NCBI GenBank assembly: GCA_002731275.1
Contig: PCBK01000070.1
Location: forward strand, 1-64,000
DNA length: 64,000 nucleotides
Source: Deltaproteobacteria bacterium
GTDB taxonomy: Bacteria > Myxococcota_C > UBA6777
Reading direction: 5' to 3'
Shown: piece by piece, positions 18,435-27,922 of the stretch
How the letters are laid out: the number at the start of each line of letters is the position of its first letter
How positions within the stretch are numbered: position 1 is the first letter of the stretch
Translations under genes and position numbers: made by a program
The notes under the pieces: generated by a model
Databases searched by the model: none
What the model saw: the letters and a program-made list of their open reading frames with translations, nothing else
Told to the model about the DNA's origin: nothing

Positions 18435-20345
18435 TCAGGGATTCTCCGAGAACTGATAGAGCTTGTTTTTCTTGGTACGGAGCAGGAGAATGTTTCCTTC
18501 ATTCCCCCAAACTGCATGTTGTACAAAGACCTTCTCTCCAAACGGGTATGATTTGATTGGGGTGAGGGTCCCTCGTGACATACGGTAGGTCACGAGTTTT
18601 GTGGAATGTACGACCAACAAGCGCCTTCCTTTGAGCTTGACACGTACTATATCTTTTGAAGGTACACGAGCACCGGATTTTTTGATGTTTCCGTTGGAGG
18701 TCGCGTACAAGATGTCGCCGGTACTTGTGTCGGCAAAGTACCATTTTTTCCCTGTTGGGGTCATGTAGGTTGCGTAGCGAAGCTGAGCAGCGAGGCTTGA
18801 AGAGGATTTGCTGCGGGCACGTTTGCGCAGTGTGATCTTGCGGGAGCCTGCCATGAGGGTCCCGTGGATGCTGATTTTTTTACGACTTTGAAGCAGGTGG
18901 AGTTTGACGCCGCGTTCCATACGAAACCCTGTCAGGCAGAATTTGGGGACAACACCCAAACTTGACGCGGCCGCTGCGCAGCTTCCAGGGCCTACAAGGA
19001 TGACGTCTGGGCGCAAAATATAGCCGGGGACTTGGGAGCTACCACATGAGGGATCTTCGTCGTCGGACTTTTTACGTTTTTTCTTGCGGTTAGGGGCTTT
19101 GAGTGGATTGCCTACGAGTGGGTAGAGGAGCAACCACCATTGGTGTCCAACTTTGCCACGTAGCGCGAGGTAGCTCGAACCGGCGCCTTGTAGGATCTCC
19201 GAGTAGGTCGTTTTCACTGGAGGGGTGATCTTGGCAAATTCGAGTCCGTCGGGATCGGGACGGTCTAGATAGTCTTTGCTTTTGGGTCGAATGACCCCTT
19301 CTGCGACGTAGAATTTATTGTTTTCGACGGCGTACAGAGAGCGACAATCGCCGCGTCCTGCGAGTGACACGTTGCGCCAGGGCAGACTTTTCAGTGTATC
19401 ATCTTTGAAGAGCAGAGGTCTGAGATACTTGGAGTTTTTCTCTTTGTCGAGTCCGAGCATTTTGCGGCGAAGCGCTTCTTCCTCTGCTTTGCTCATGCCT
19501 GTCGACGCATCTTTGTCCATGTCACCGAGCCGGCGTTGTGTTGTGGGGGGTTGGTTGGCGATGTAAAGGCCTGTCACCGCGCCACCAAGGATGAGGAAGC
19601 CAAGTAGCCAAAACCATGCACCTCCACCACCACCTTCGAGGTTGGCGTCGGCACCCCATGGCTCCATATCCATGTCAAAAGAAGCGGCAGCGTTGGCTTC
19701 GGCTGCTGCAAAGGGATCTGCCATGGGAGGCTGCCCTCCCATCCCTTGCTGCATGTTGGGGTCAAATCCCTGCTGCATGTTGGGGTCAAACCCTTGCTGC
19801 ATGGGCTGCTGATAGCCTTGCTGGACGGGCTGTTGATAGCCCTGTTGCATATTGGGGTCAAATCCCTGCTGCATGGGCGGTTGGTAGCCTTGCTGCATGT
19901 TGGGATCAAATCCTTGCTGCATGGGTTGCTGCATAGGCTGCTGATAGCCCTGTTGCATGGGCTGCTGGTAGCCTTGTTGTGCGGGCTGTTGGTAGCCTTG
20001 TTGCATGTTGGGAGCGACCGCTTGCTGGCCACCTTGTACTTGTTGGACGATCAGTTGGAAGGCTTGGTAGGCTTGGCCGTAGAGCTGCTGTGCTTGTAAT
20101 GCCTGCTCGTAGGCTTGTTGTGCGACATCGGCCTGTCCTGCTTGCTGGGCTTGCAGGTAAGCTTGATGTGCTTGTGTGTACATATGCTGAGCTTGCATGG
20201 CCTGTTGGTGAGCGTGCTGATAGGCTTGTTGTTGCTCTGGACTAAATGATGATAAATCCGGAACTTCGTGGCCTGCCATTTGGCCCGTTGGGAGGGCGCC
20301 TTGTGCTTGGTGTGGATTGGCTGAGCTATCCCAGTCTGCTGACAT
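18435..20345 (-). CDS. Gln-rich repeat membrane protein, first gene of kinase operon
   Basis: 636 residues; ATG 20345 has GGAGG 6 nt upstream. The N-terminal third is Gln/Ala-rich and helical (about 35-105), then comes a low-complexity array of alternating GYQQPMQQ and GFDPNMQQ units (about 113-205). One membrane helix (about 243-263) separates this cytoplasmic part from a C-terminal domain of about 370 residues. That domain is beta-rich with repeated short strands and a Ser/Lys-rich loop, somewhat like a WD/beta-propeller fold (an impression only). No catalytic motif is visible. It is followed after 24 bp by the degenerate histidine kinase gene, so it likely acts as a membrane scaffold or sensor in the same system. 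Confidence 0.75.
   Translation of the reverse strand: MSADWDSSANPHQAQGALPTGQMAGHEVPDLSSFSPEQQQAYQHAHQQAMQAQHMYTQAHQAYLQAQQAGQADVAQQAYEQALQAQQLYGQAYQAFQLIVQQVQGGQQAVAPNMQQGYQQPAQQGYQQPMQQGYQQPMQQPMQQGFDPNMQQGYQPPMQQGFDPNMQQGYQQPVQQGYQQPMQQGFDPNMQQGFDPNMQQGMGGQPPMADPFAAAEANAAASFDMDMEPWGADANLEGGGGGAWFWLLGFLILGGAVTGLYIANQPPTTQRRLGDMDKDASTGMSKAEEEALRRKMLGLDKEKNSKYLRPLLFKDDTLKSLPWRNVSLAGRGDCRSLYAVENNKFYVAEGVIRPKSKDYLDRPDPDGLEFAKITPPVKTTYSEILQGAGSSYLALRGKVGHQWWLLLYPLVGNPLKAPNRKKKRKKSDDEDPSCGSSQVPGYILRPDVILVGPGSCAAAASSLGVVPKFCLTGFRMERGVKLHLLQSRKKISIHGTLMAGSRKITLRKRARSKSSSSLAAQLRYATYMTPTGKKWYFADTSTGDILYATSNGNIKKSGARVPSKDIVRVKLKGRRLLVVHSTKLVTYRMSRGTLTPIKSYPFGEKVFVQHAVWGNEGNILLLRTKKNKLYQFSENP
19737..20010. 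repeat. Coding repeats of Gln-rich protein
   Basis: Units of about 24-27 bp encoding GYQQPMQQ or GFDPNMQQ on the minus strand alternate irregularly. Their near-identity at DNA level suggests recent slippage or unequal exchange. Confidence 0.8.
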
Positions 20346-20672
20346 GAAATGCCTCCATAAAACCTATCAAATCGCCCTTAAGGCGGGGAAGAAAGTCTCT
20401 TTCTATGAACATTACTTCGGCATCATACCAGCAACGCGACAGCTTGACAAGGAACAGAGAGGCCACATCATATTCTTTTTCTTTTTCGCGGAGGGGATCG
20501 TTCTCTATGGATTGATTTGTCCCTTCCTTTTTGCTATGCAATGTTGTCTGTTGTGCTAGGCAGCTTGTTGTGGGAGTTTGTTTTTATCCATACCCCATGT
20601 GTTTTGTGTCTCAGAGCGTGGACAGTTGATGCGTGATTTGGGGGAGGGATACCCTTCTTTTAAGGTGTTAGG
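20346..20672. other. 327-bp divergent intergenic region
   Basis: Spacer between the kinase operon and mfd. It carries the minus-strand promoter listed separately. A plus-strand promoter for mfd is not clear; TTGATG near 20628 lacks a good -10. No credible ORF or hairpin seen. Confidence 0.5.
20422..20450 (-). promoter_or_regulatory. Sigma-70 promoter of the minus-strand kinase operon
   Basis: Read on the minus strand: TTGTCA (20450-20445), a 17-bp spacer and TATGAT (20427-20422), both one base from consensus. It lies about 77 bp upstream of the Gln-rich protein start. This is one of the best promoter matches in the window. Confidence 0.65.
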
Positions 20673-23600
20673 ATGAGTCAGGATCGAAAAAAGTTGATAC
20701 AGGAGCCTTCTCTTTGGGGTGGAGGGACTGTTGAGGAGCTGGTGAATCGCGTCAAGCACGGTGCCAGTCGGATGGTGATTTCCGGTGTGAGGGGAGGAGG
20801 ACTTGCGTTTCTTGCGGGTCGGATGATCGAGGCGATGCCAGAGCGCGCGTTTGTACTCGTCGCAGCGTCCCATCAGAAGGCATTTCAGTGGTACGAGGAG
20901 CTGCTCTTTTACATGGGGGTGAAACATCAAGAGTCATCCTCTCGTGTACTCTACTACCCGGCAGATGAGGTGCTCCCCTACAGCGAGATGTTGCCCGACC
21001 GTGGGGCCATGCAGAGTCGCATGGGAGCCTTGTTAAAGCTCCAAGAGAAGCAGCATCCAGTCCTCGTCATGCCTGTTGCAGCGCTTGCTCGTCGTGTGAC
21101 CCCTGCAAAAGAACTCAGCTCTCGGAGTGATCTGATCGTCATCGGAGAAGAGGAAGATCGCGACATCATGCTCGAAAAGTTGGTCGCGAGTGGTTACCGA
21201 CGTACACCTGTTGTCGAAGATCGTGGAACATTCTCTGTACGTGGTGGCACCATCGATATCTTTTCGCCACTCTACCGCAATCCTTTGCGGATTGAGTTCG
21301 ACGATGTGATCGTCGAGTCCATTCGGTTTTTTGATCCCAACACGCAGCGTACCCTCGAAGAAGTCGAAGAGATCCTGATCGGACCTGTCGATGAAATCTT
21401 TGTGACCAAGCAGAACCTGCCACAAATACGTAGTCGCCTCGCGACAATTGCCGATGAGTTGGAATTTCCCACGAAGGAATTCAACCAATTGATCGACGAT
21501 CTCTCTTCTGGAATGCGGCCCTTTGGTTTGCAGGCGTTGATGCCCGGGTTTCACGATGAGTTATGCACACTCTTCGATTATACTCCCCGAGATACAGTGT
21601 TTTTCGTCGAAGAGCCTCACGATGTTCACATCGAGCTTCAACAGTATTTTGCCCGGATGCAAGGTGGATACGAGTCGCTTACAAGTGGAGGGGGCTTGGC
21701 CTTCTCGCCAGAGCATTTTTTGTTGACGACTGAGGAGCTTGAAGCAGCCCTCAAAAAACAAAGCCGTGTTGAGCACAAGGCAGTGCTCGTCCTAGACGAG
21801 GCCAAAGAAGACGAAGAGACTGTTGAAGAGAGCTCTGACGGACCTGCGCTGGAGAAGACAGAGGATGGGAAGATTCGCGTGAAAGCCCAGGTCCGACGTG
21901 CGACGTGGGGGAGCGCTGGTGAGTTGGTGCTGCCTTTTGCGACTGATTCGCATATGGCGTTGAAGCAACATCTCCAATCCATCCCCGTCAACCAGGATTT
22001 TCGCTTTCAGCCTCTCGTCGATAAGATCCGGGGATGGCGGGATGAGCGCATCCGTGTCGTGATCGTGTGTGGTGCCAAAGGTCAGGCTCTTCGGCTGATC
22101 GAGTTGCTCGAATTGTACGATATGAGTTGTCGTTTGTGGGAGGACTCTTTCCACTTTGACATCGAGCGATTTGGGAAGGGTGTCGATGTCGATATCTTTA
22201 TCGGCCGTATCATGGAAGGCTTTTTGTTCCCGAGAGCATATCTATGTGTGATCTCTGAAGAGGAGATTTTTGGACCAAAAGCCCGACGTCGCAAGTCCAA
22301 AAAGAAGAGTCCACTGCACCAGATGGAGCTGCACACGCTCGAAACAGGCGACTTCATCATCCATAAGGAGCATGGTCTCGCGCGTTATGGTGGGCTTCAT
22401 ACGATCACGATTGGCGGCGTCACGAGTGACTTTGTGTTGCTCGAATACAAGGGGAAAGATAAACTCTACTTGCCGGTCACAAGGCTGTCACAGATCGAGC
22501 GCTACACAGGTGGTGGCACCCCCTCTATCGATCGGCTCAAGAGCAACTCGTTCGAGAAGAAGAAGGGGAAAGCTCGTAACGCGATTCGGGCGATGGCGGG
22601 TGAACTCATTCAGCTCTATGCAGAGCGGAAGGCGCGCGTCCGTGAGCCGTATCCGATCCCCGATGATATGTACGCACAGTTCGAATCCTCATTCCCATTT
22701 GTCGAGACGACGGATCAGCTCCAGGCGATCGAGGATATCACCGAGGATATGAAGTCCCATCAGGTGATGGACCGATTGATCTGTGGAGATGTTGGGTATG
22801 GTAAAACAGAGGTCGCGATGAGGGCGGCATTTCACGCTGTCTTCAGTGGGAAACAGGTTGGCGTCTTGGTGCCTACCACTGTTCTTGCACAACAACACGG
22901 TTTGACCTTTCGCGAACGCTTTGCCGGCTACCCCGTCAAGATCGGTGTGTTGTCTCGTTTTCAGACCAACAAAGAGAAGAAGAAGGTCGCAGAGCAGCTC
23001 AAAGAGGGTGCCCTTGATATCGTTGTAGGAACGCATCGATTGCTCTCTCGGGATATCCACTTCAAAGATCTGGGCTTGTTGATTATCGATGAAGAGCATC
23101 GTTTTGGTGTCCGCCATAAAGAGCGGATCAAGCAGATGCGAAAAATGCTCGATGTGTTGACGCTTACAGCGACACCTATCCCCAGGACGTTGGAGATGTC
23201 GATGATGGGGATACGTGATCTCTCGTTGATCACGACCCCTCCACATGACAGGTTGGCGATTCGGACGACCATCGCTCCCTTTAACGATCAAGTCATTCGC
23301 GAGACGGTGATGAGGGAGCTGAACCGAGGTGGTCAGGTGTTCTTTGTCCACAACAGGGTTGAGAGCATCGGTAAACTCAAGATTAAGCTCGAAGCGCTTG
23401 TCCCCGAAGCCCGCTGTGTGATTGCACATGGTCAGATGCCGGAGTCAGAGCTTGAGCGCGTCATGCTCGACTTTATCGAAGGTCGTTTTAACCTACTCCT
23501 GTGTACTTCAATCGTCGAGTCTGGTTTGGATATCCCCCGCGCCAACACGATGCTCGTCGATCGCGCAGATGCCTTTGGTCTCGCACAGCTTTACCAAATT

Positions 23601-24353
23601 CGTGGGCGTGTTGGACGCGGAAAGGAGCGGGCATACGCGGTCTTGCTTGTCCCTGCGAACCGCCGTGTAACACCTGAAGCCAAGCAGCGTCTCTCGACCC
23701 TTCAGCGTTTTAGTGAGTTGGGGGCGGGGTTTGAGATCGCTCGACAAGACCTTGAGCTGCGAGGGGCTGGGAACATTCTCGGGAAGGAGCAATCTGGCCA
23801 TGTCCACGCGATTGGGATGGAGTTGTACTTCGAGATGCTCGAAGAGGCGATCAACGAGTTGCAAGGCAAGCCAGTACGTCCCAAAGTGGATCCAGAAGTC
23901 AAGCTTGGCCTTGACGCCTACATCCCCGATTCGTTCATTCCTGATATTCAGTTGCGGTTGCAGTGTTACAGACGTCTCTCTTCGGCGGAGACTGTTGAGG
24001 AGCTTGATGAGCTTTCAAGTGAGTTCCAGGATCGGTTTGGTCCTGTTCCTCTTGAGGTGGACGCTTTGTTCCAGATGACCGAGATCAAACAGATGTTAAT
24101 GGCGATCGACGCGACAGCTGGGACGCTCTCTGGGAGCAAGTTTCGTGTCTTCTTTCACCCCGAAGCCCCTTTGGATTTGGACAGACTCATGGTACATGCA
24201 CAAAAGAAAGATGCTCCTTTCCGTTTGCTGCCGAATCATGGTTTGGAGACGACAGAACCCCTCTCTGGTGGGGAGCTGCAGCTTAAAGATATCCGTCAAT
24301 TTTTGCGTACATTGCCCGATTTGATCATGAAAAAAGCAGAGGAAACCTCATGA
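20673..24353 (+). CDS. mfd: Transcription-repair coupling factor Mfd
   Basis: 1226 residues, slightly above the usual length of about 1150. Mfd removes RNA polymerase stalled at lesions and recruits UvrA. The N-terminal UvrB-like module (about 1-350) contains YYPADEVLPYSEMLPD and RGGTIDIFSP. An acidic insertion (about 373-395, rich in Glu) follows. The CarD-like RNA-polymerase interaction domain starts near 554 (GDFIIHKEHGLARYGG). The helicase/translocase part has Walker A GDVGYGKT (about 705), DEEH (about 805), the TRG region and the C-terminal regulatory domain. All key motifs are intact. The start has AAGG about 7 nt upstream. The stop overlaps the next gene by ATGA. Confidence 0.97.
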   Translation: MSQDRKKLIQEPSLWGGGTVEELVNRVKHGASRMVISGVRGGGLAFLAGRMIEAMPERAFVLVAASHQKAFQWYEELLFYMGVKHQESSSRVLYYPADEVLPYSEMLPDRGAMQSRMGALLKLQEKQHPVLVMPVAALARRVTPAKELSSRSDLIVIGEEEDRDIMLEKLVASGYRRTPVVEDRGTFSVRGGTIDIFSPLYRNPLRIEFDDVIVESIRFFDPNTQRTLEEVEEILIGPVDEIFVTKQNLPQIRSRLATIADELEFPTKEFNQLIDDLSSGMRPFGLQALMPGFHDELCTLFDYTPRDTVFFVEEPHDVHIELQQYFARMQGGYESLTSGGGLAFSPEHFLLTTEELEAALKKQSRVEHKAVLVLDEAKEDEETVEESSDGPALEKTEDGKIRVKAQVRRATWGSAGELVLPFATDSHMALKQHLQSIPVNQDFRFQPLVDKIRGWRDERIRVVIVCGAKGQALRLIELLELYDMSCRLWEDSFHFDIERFGKGVDVDIFIGRIMEGFLFPRAYLCVISEEEIFGPKARRRKSKKKSPLHQMELHTLETGDFIIHKEHGLARYGGLHTITIGGVTSDFVLLEYKGKDKLYLPVTRLSQIERYTGGGTPSIDRLKSNSFEKKKGKARNAIRAMAGELIQLYAERKARVREPYPIPDDMYAQFESSFPFVETTDQLQAIEDITEDMKSHQVMDRLICGDVGYGKTEVAMRAAFHAVFSGKQVGVLVPTTVLAQQHGLTFRERFAGYPVKIGVLSRFQTNKEKKKVAEQLKEGALDIVVGTHRLLSRDIHFKDLGLLIIDEEHRFGVRHKERIKQMRKMLDVLTLTATPIPRTLEMSMMGIRDLSLITTPPHDRLAIRTTIAPFNDQVIRETVMRELNRGGQVFFVHNRVESIGKLKIKLEALVPEARCVIAHGQMPESELERVMLDFIEGRFNLLLCTSIVESGLDIPRANTMLVDRADAFGLAQLYQIRGRVGRGKERAYAVLLVPANRRVTPEAKQRLSTLQRFSELGAGFEIARQDLELRGAGNILGKEQSGHVHAIGMELYFEMLEEAINELQGKPVRPKVDPEVKLGLDAYIPDSFIPDIQLRLQCYRRLSSAETVEELDELSSEFQDRFGPVPLEVDALFQMTEIKQMLMAIDATAGTLSGSKFRVFFHPEAPLDLDRLMVHAQKKDAPFRLLPNHGLETTEPLSGGELQLKDIRQFLRTLPDLIMKKAEETS

Positions 24354-25507
24354 GGCGTCGATACACCAGTCTTTGTTTGTACTTGTTTCTCTTTGTCGTG
24401 ATGTTCGCGCTCGGTGGTTGTTTAAAGCTTGATAAAAAGCGAGGAAATGTCGCACGTAAGGATATTTTGGCGATTGTTGGAGGGCGGGTCATCACGATCA
24501 ACGATTTTAAACAGGCGATGCGTTACCAGACGCCGTACTTTCGAAGTCGCTACATTCCACTCTCTCACAAGAAGGTGTTTTTGCGCCAACTCGTTCGTTT
24601 TGAGTTGCTGAAGTTGGAAGCCAAACGCCGCAAGCTCGACACACATCCTGTGGTGAAACAGACGGTGACTGAGAGTATGATCAAGCTTTTGTTACGTCGG
24701 GTTGTGCAGCGTTTAAAGACATTTCAGGTCAGTGAAAAAGAGATGCGTATGCACTACAAAAAGCATCTTCAGCGCTATCACAAACCAGAACGTCGCCACG
24801 TCAGACAGATCGTCATTCGCGTCCCTGATGGCTCGACTCGGCCGTTTTGGTCGACGAAGAGACAGCTCGCATATCAGATCTTTGAGCAAGTCCAACAACA
24901 CGGCAAGACGCGCAAGGGTTTTGTGCGTATGGTGAACAAGTACTCCGAGGATCAATACAGTCGCAAAAGAGGCGGAGATATTGGTGCTGATAAGCGCTCT
25001 GAGCTTGGCGGTAAGTGGGAGCGTACTTTCTCGGACGCAGTGTTCCAAATGAAGAAAGTAGGGGACATCACTGGTCCGATCCTGACCTCTTGGGGATTTC
25101 ATATCATTCGACTTGAGCGTATCCTTCCTCCTGTCAACAAGACCTTTGCGGATGTGAAAGCAGAGCTTCGCGAGGAGCTTGTGAAACGAAAGCAAAAAGT
25201 CCTCTACGACGATTTGATGGCGAAGTTGTACAAAAAACACCCCGTCAAAATGGCCAAAGGTTGGAAAGAGAAGCTCCAAGTGTTTCGCAAGGCTTACGAG
25301 AAGGCTAAGAGCGACGCACCTGCAAAGCGTTCGGCTGTGAAGAAGCGCGTCGTTGTGAAGCGAAGCGCGCCGAAGAAGAAACCCACGACACGACGGACAC
25401 AACCTGCGCACAAGACCTCACGCCCTGCACCCCAGCGCAAAGTCTCGCCTACAACGCGACCTGCGACGAGTCGTCCTGCTTCGGGGCCTGCGTCAAGACC
25501 TTTGTGA
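24350..25507 (+). CDS. PpiC-type peptidyl-prolyl isomerase lipoprotein
   Basis: 385 residues, overlapping mfd by 4 bp (ATGA), so translation is coupled. A lipoprotein signal ends in LGGC with Cys24. A SurA/PrsA-like N-terminal chaperone part (about 40-140) precedes one parvulin domain (about 140-260) with RHVRQIVIRV, KYSEDQYSRKRGGDIG and ILTSWGFHIIRLE. The tail (about 300-385) is Lys/Arg/Pro/Ala-rich and probably disordered, perhaps to reach or bind the cell wall. The expected role is folding of exported proteins while anchored to a membrane. The link to mfd is positional and recalls the surA-like genes found near repair genes in related genomes, but I cannot verify that. Confidence 0.88.
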   Translation: MRRRYTSLCLYLFLFVVMFALGGCLKLDKKRGNVARKDILAIVGGRVITINDFKQAMRYQTPYFRSRYIPLSHKKVFLRQLVRFELLKLEAKRRKLDTHPVVKQTVTESMIKLLLRRVVQRLKTFQVSEKEMRMHYKKHLQRYHKPERRHVRQIVIRVPDGSTRPFWSTKRQLAYQIFEQVQQHGKTRKGFVRMVNKYSEDQYSRKRGGDIGADKRSELGGKWERTFSDAVFQMKKVGDITGPILTSWGFHIIRLERILPPVNKTFADVKAELREELVKRKQKVLYDDLMAKLYKKHPVKMAKGWKEKLQVFRKAYEKAKSDAPAKRSAVKKRVVVKRSAPKKKPTTRRTQPAHKTSRPAPQRKVSPTTRPATSRPASGPASRPL

Positions 25508-25534
25508 AATGTGATTTTGAATGTGGTGGGGAGC

Positions 25535-27469
25535 TTAGAGGGAAGCGTTCTCACGTCCGGTACCGATGAGTGTGTCGAGGTTGTCGACACGATCGACGTT
25601 GACACCGAGCTCCAACTCGTGGTTGTCGACCTGGACAATGGCTTTGCGGATGGGGAGGACAAAGCGTCGATCCACACCCAATCCAAGCAAGAAGTTTTGT
25701 CGTTCGAGGAGTCGGGCACGTAGCAACTCGTAGTAGACTTGTGAGTCTTCGACGTTGAGTGGATTGAACTTTTGATCGAAGTCGGAGATGATGTGGTTAA
25801 ATGTACCACTCTCCGGGATTTGTACGCCTGGGAAGTGAGGCCAGGGGATCCATTTGATCTTGTTTCGTGCGAGCATGGGGTAGACGGAGAGGGAAAACTC
25901 CTTGGGGACTTTGTGTGTGTTGCCTTTGGCGTTGTTTTCGACGTCGATAAAGAAACCGCCCGTGTTGAGAATGAGCCCACGACACCCAACTCTTTCGAAG
26001 AGTTTGGCGAGCGATTCGGCTTCTTGTTGGAGGCCCCACGTGTTGAATGGGTTGGCGCCGGGGACCATCTTGAGCTTGTTCATCTCCTCGATGGGGATGT
26101 TTTCGGCGGAAGTGGAGCGACTCGCAAGACACATATACATCGAGACCATGAGCTGTTCATCGTCGATACGCATGAGGGGAGGGAGCGTCTCGTCTTTCAT
26201 GAGGAGGCTGATGTAGTCAGGCCATGGAGTGTTGAGGTTGTCGTCTGCACCTTCGAGGAGGTGTCGTGCGGTCTGGACACGTCCGTTTCCGTTGAGGACG
26301 TCTTGGTGGATCGCGAGCAGTCGGTCATTTTCGTCGTAGCTGACCATTACGTTTTCTGCTGATTGTACGGTTTTAAGGTACTGTGAGCCGGGTGTGTAGT
26401 CGTTGGATTTGTTGTAACAGCCATCTTCGAGTCCGACGGTCCCATGTTGTGTGTCGGATGGATCATATAGAATGACGAGCGCGTCGTCATTTCCAATGCG
26501 AACGCCTTCACCTAAGTCGGTGTCGAGGTGTTCGTGGTGGGGGTTGTTACCGATGGTGGATTTCCCTGAGCCGGAGAGGCCGATGGTGATGAACGTTGTC
26601 TGATCTTCTTTTGGTGTGGCTTCGGGATGATCGGGGTTGTATGTCTTGGTGAAGAGGGTTTTGGAGCTGCCGTGAATGGGCATTCCGAGCTGTGAGTTGA
26701 TAGCTGCGTCCCAAATCATCGTGAGACACGCTTTTTTGACTTCCCCAAAGTATCGGGCTCCGAGGAGGTACGCGGTGTAGTTCGCGATGTCAAAGATCAT
26801 CATGATGCGTTTGGGTTCGGGATCACGTGAGAGGGTTTTGGCGTTTCCGGGTTGGACGCGGTGACGCCATGCCTCCCAGACGGGGTTGACCCAGTCGGGG
26901 TAGCAGACGAGCCAGAGGTTTGGGATGGACAGCTCAGAGCTCTTTTCGTAGAGGGCTTCTGTTTCGTGGGTGATACGAATGAAGTTGAGATTGAGATCCA
27001 GCGCGAGCTTGGCGTACTTTCGTGGGACGACAAAGTGGATCTTTCCCATAAAGTCGGTGTTTTTCCCGAAGTACACGTTGGTGTGGATAAGATCGTTTTG
27101 CATCATTTGGAAGTTGACCTCGCGGGTCAAGCGCTCTGTACGATCTTTGATGTCGAGGAGTTCTGGGTGTTTTTGGCACTCAGCAGGTTGAGGGACGATC
27201 ATCCGTGCCCAAGCGGAGCGTGCAGTGTCCTGTCCTGTGTAACTGACGAGCAATCTCCCTTGTTCTTTGGAGAGACCTGCGGCTTTGGGATCGGCCATGG
27301 GGACGTCTGTAACGATCGTGGTGGGTTGCTCTGCAGCCCATCCATAAATTTCTTCCATGGAGGGGTTGTGAAAGACTCTTTTAGAGCAGCTCAATGTGAT
27401 GGCTGATGCGCGGATATGACTGATCTCGTCTTTGGCTGTCTGGGGACAAATCCGGCTTTTGGTGCTCAT
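25535..27469 (-). CDS. pckA: Divergent ATP-type phosphoenolpyruvate carboxykinase
   Basis: 644 residues, about 100 more than the typical ATP-dependent enzyme, which makes PEP from oxaloacetate and ATP in gluconeogenesis. The P-loop is IGLSGSGKST (296-305, Lys303), followed by DTDLGEGVRIGNDDALV in place of the usual kinase-2 segment, and GLEDGCYNKSNDYTP in place of the family's FEGGCYAK. The match is clear in outline but divergent in the metal and substrate segments, so activity on oxaloacetate should be treated as probable only. ATG 27469 has GGAG 6 nt upstream. It converges with the PpiC gene (27 bp between stops). Confidence 0.78.
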   Translation of the reverse strand: MSTKSRICPQTAKDEISHIRASAITLSCSKRVFHNPSMEEIYGWAAEQPTTIVTDVPMADPKAAGLSKEQGRLLVSYTGQDTARSAWARMIVPQPAECQKHPELLDIKDRTERLTREVNFQMMQNDLIHTNVYFGKNTDFMGKIHFVVPRKYAKLALDLNLNFIRITHETEALYEKSSELSIPNLWLVCYPDWVNPVWEAWRHRVQPGNAKTLSRDPEPKRIMMIFDIANYTAYLLGARYFGEVKKACLTMIWDAAINSQLGMPIHGSSKTLFTKTYNPDHPEATPKEDQTTFITIGLSGSGKSTIGNNPHHEHLDTDLGEGVRIGNDDALVILYDPSDTQHGTVGLEDGCYNKSNDYTPGSQYLKTVQSAENVMVSYDENDRLLAIHQDVLNGNGRVQTARHLLEGADDNLNTPWPDYISLLMKDETLPPLMRIDDEQLMVSMYMCLASRSTSAENIPIEEMNKLKMVPGANPFNTWGLQQEAESLAKLFERVGCRGLILNTGGFFIDVENNAKGNTHKVPKEFSLSVYPMLARNKIKWIPWPHFPGVQIPESGTFNHIISDFDQKFNPLNVEDSQVYYELLRARLLERQNFLLGLGVDRRFVLPIRKAIVQVDNHELELGVNVDRVDNLDTLIGTGRENASL

Positions 27470-27922
27470 CCCTTTCTCCTCTTTATGGGTTGTCTTCGTC
27501 CTGTTCGGGACTTATCTTGCAACAAAGGTGATTGTTTGAACGCGAACGCTGCGTTTGTTTGTTCCCCTAACCGACGAGAGGGTTGACGAAATGATATTCA
27601 AGAGCAGCGCTCATTCATCATTTGTCATGCATTGTCCGCATCTTGCGGTGCCCTTCTATGGGGGCATGCTTAGCGCTTATACCATACTCCTGTTATTCTG
27701 TCGCACTTGCTTCCCTGTGACTTCTCGTGAGTTGTTGAAAAAACAGTACAATTTTTTGTTTACCGGGCACGGGTTTGGTAACCTTGTAGGCTCTTTTCGG
27801 AGCCTGTATCATCTCGTGGTACGGTGTGTTTGTGTGCCACCTGACCTACACGCACAACGTGCAGTTGGATGTATATGCCAGAGGATGAAACTCGTTGAAA
27901 GGGCACAGGCTACGCGTTTGGG
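27470..27922. other. 453-bp divergent intergenic region
   Basis: Spacer between pckA and the transglycosylase gene. It contains a 6-bp hairpin AGGCTC/GAGCCT (27788-27805) without a U-run, and several AT-rich stretches. A TTG-initiated frame here has no ribosome binding site and no recognisable product. No promoter is convincing in either direction. Confidence 0.5.

Noticed and set aside
22678-22694. tRNA T-loop-like GTTCGAATCC
   Set aside because: It lies in the mfd coding frame and has no matching acceptor or anticodon stems; no tRNA was found elsewhere.
22689-23429. 246-residue minus-strand frame inside mfd
   Set aside because: Antisense to the conserved helicase motifs of Mfd; no ribosome binding site or family.
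27788-27805. AGGCTC/GAGCCT hairpin as terminator
   Set aside because: No U-run and no upstream plus-strand gene.
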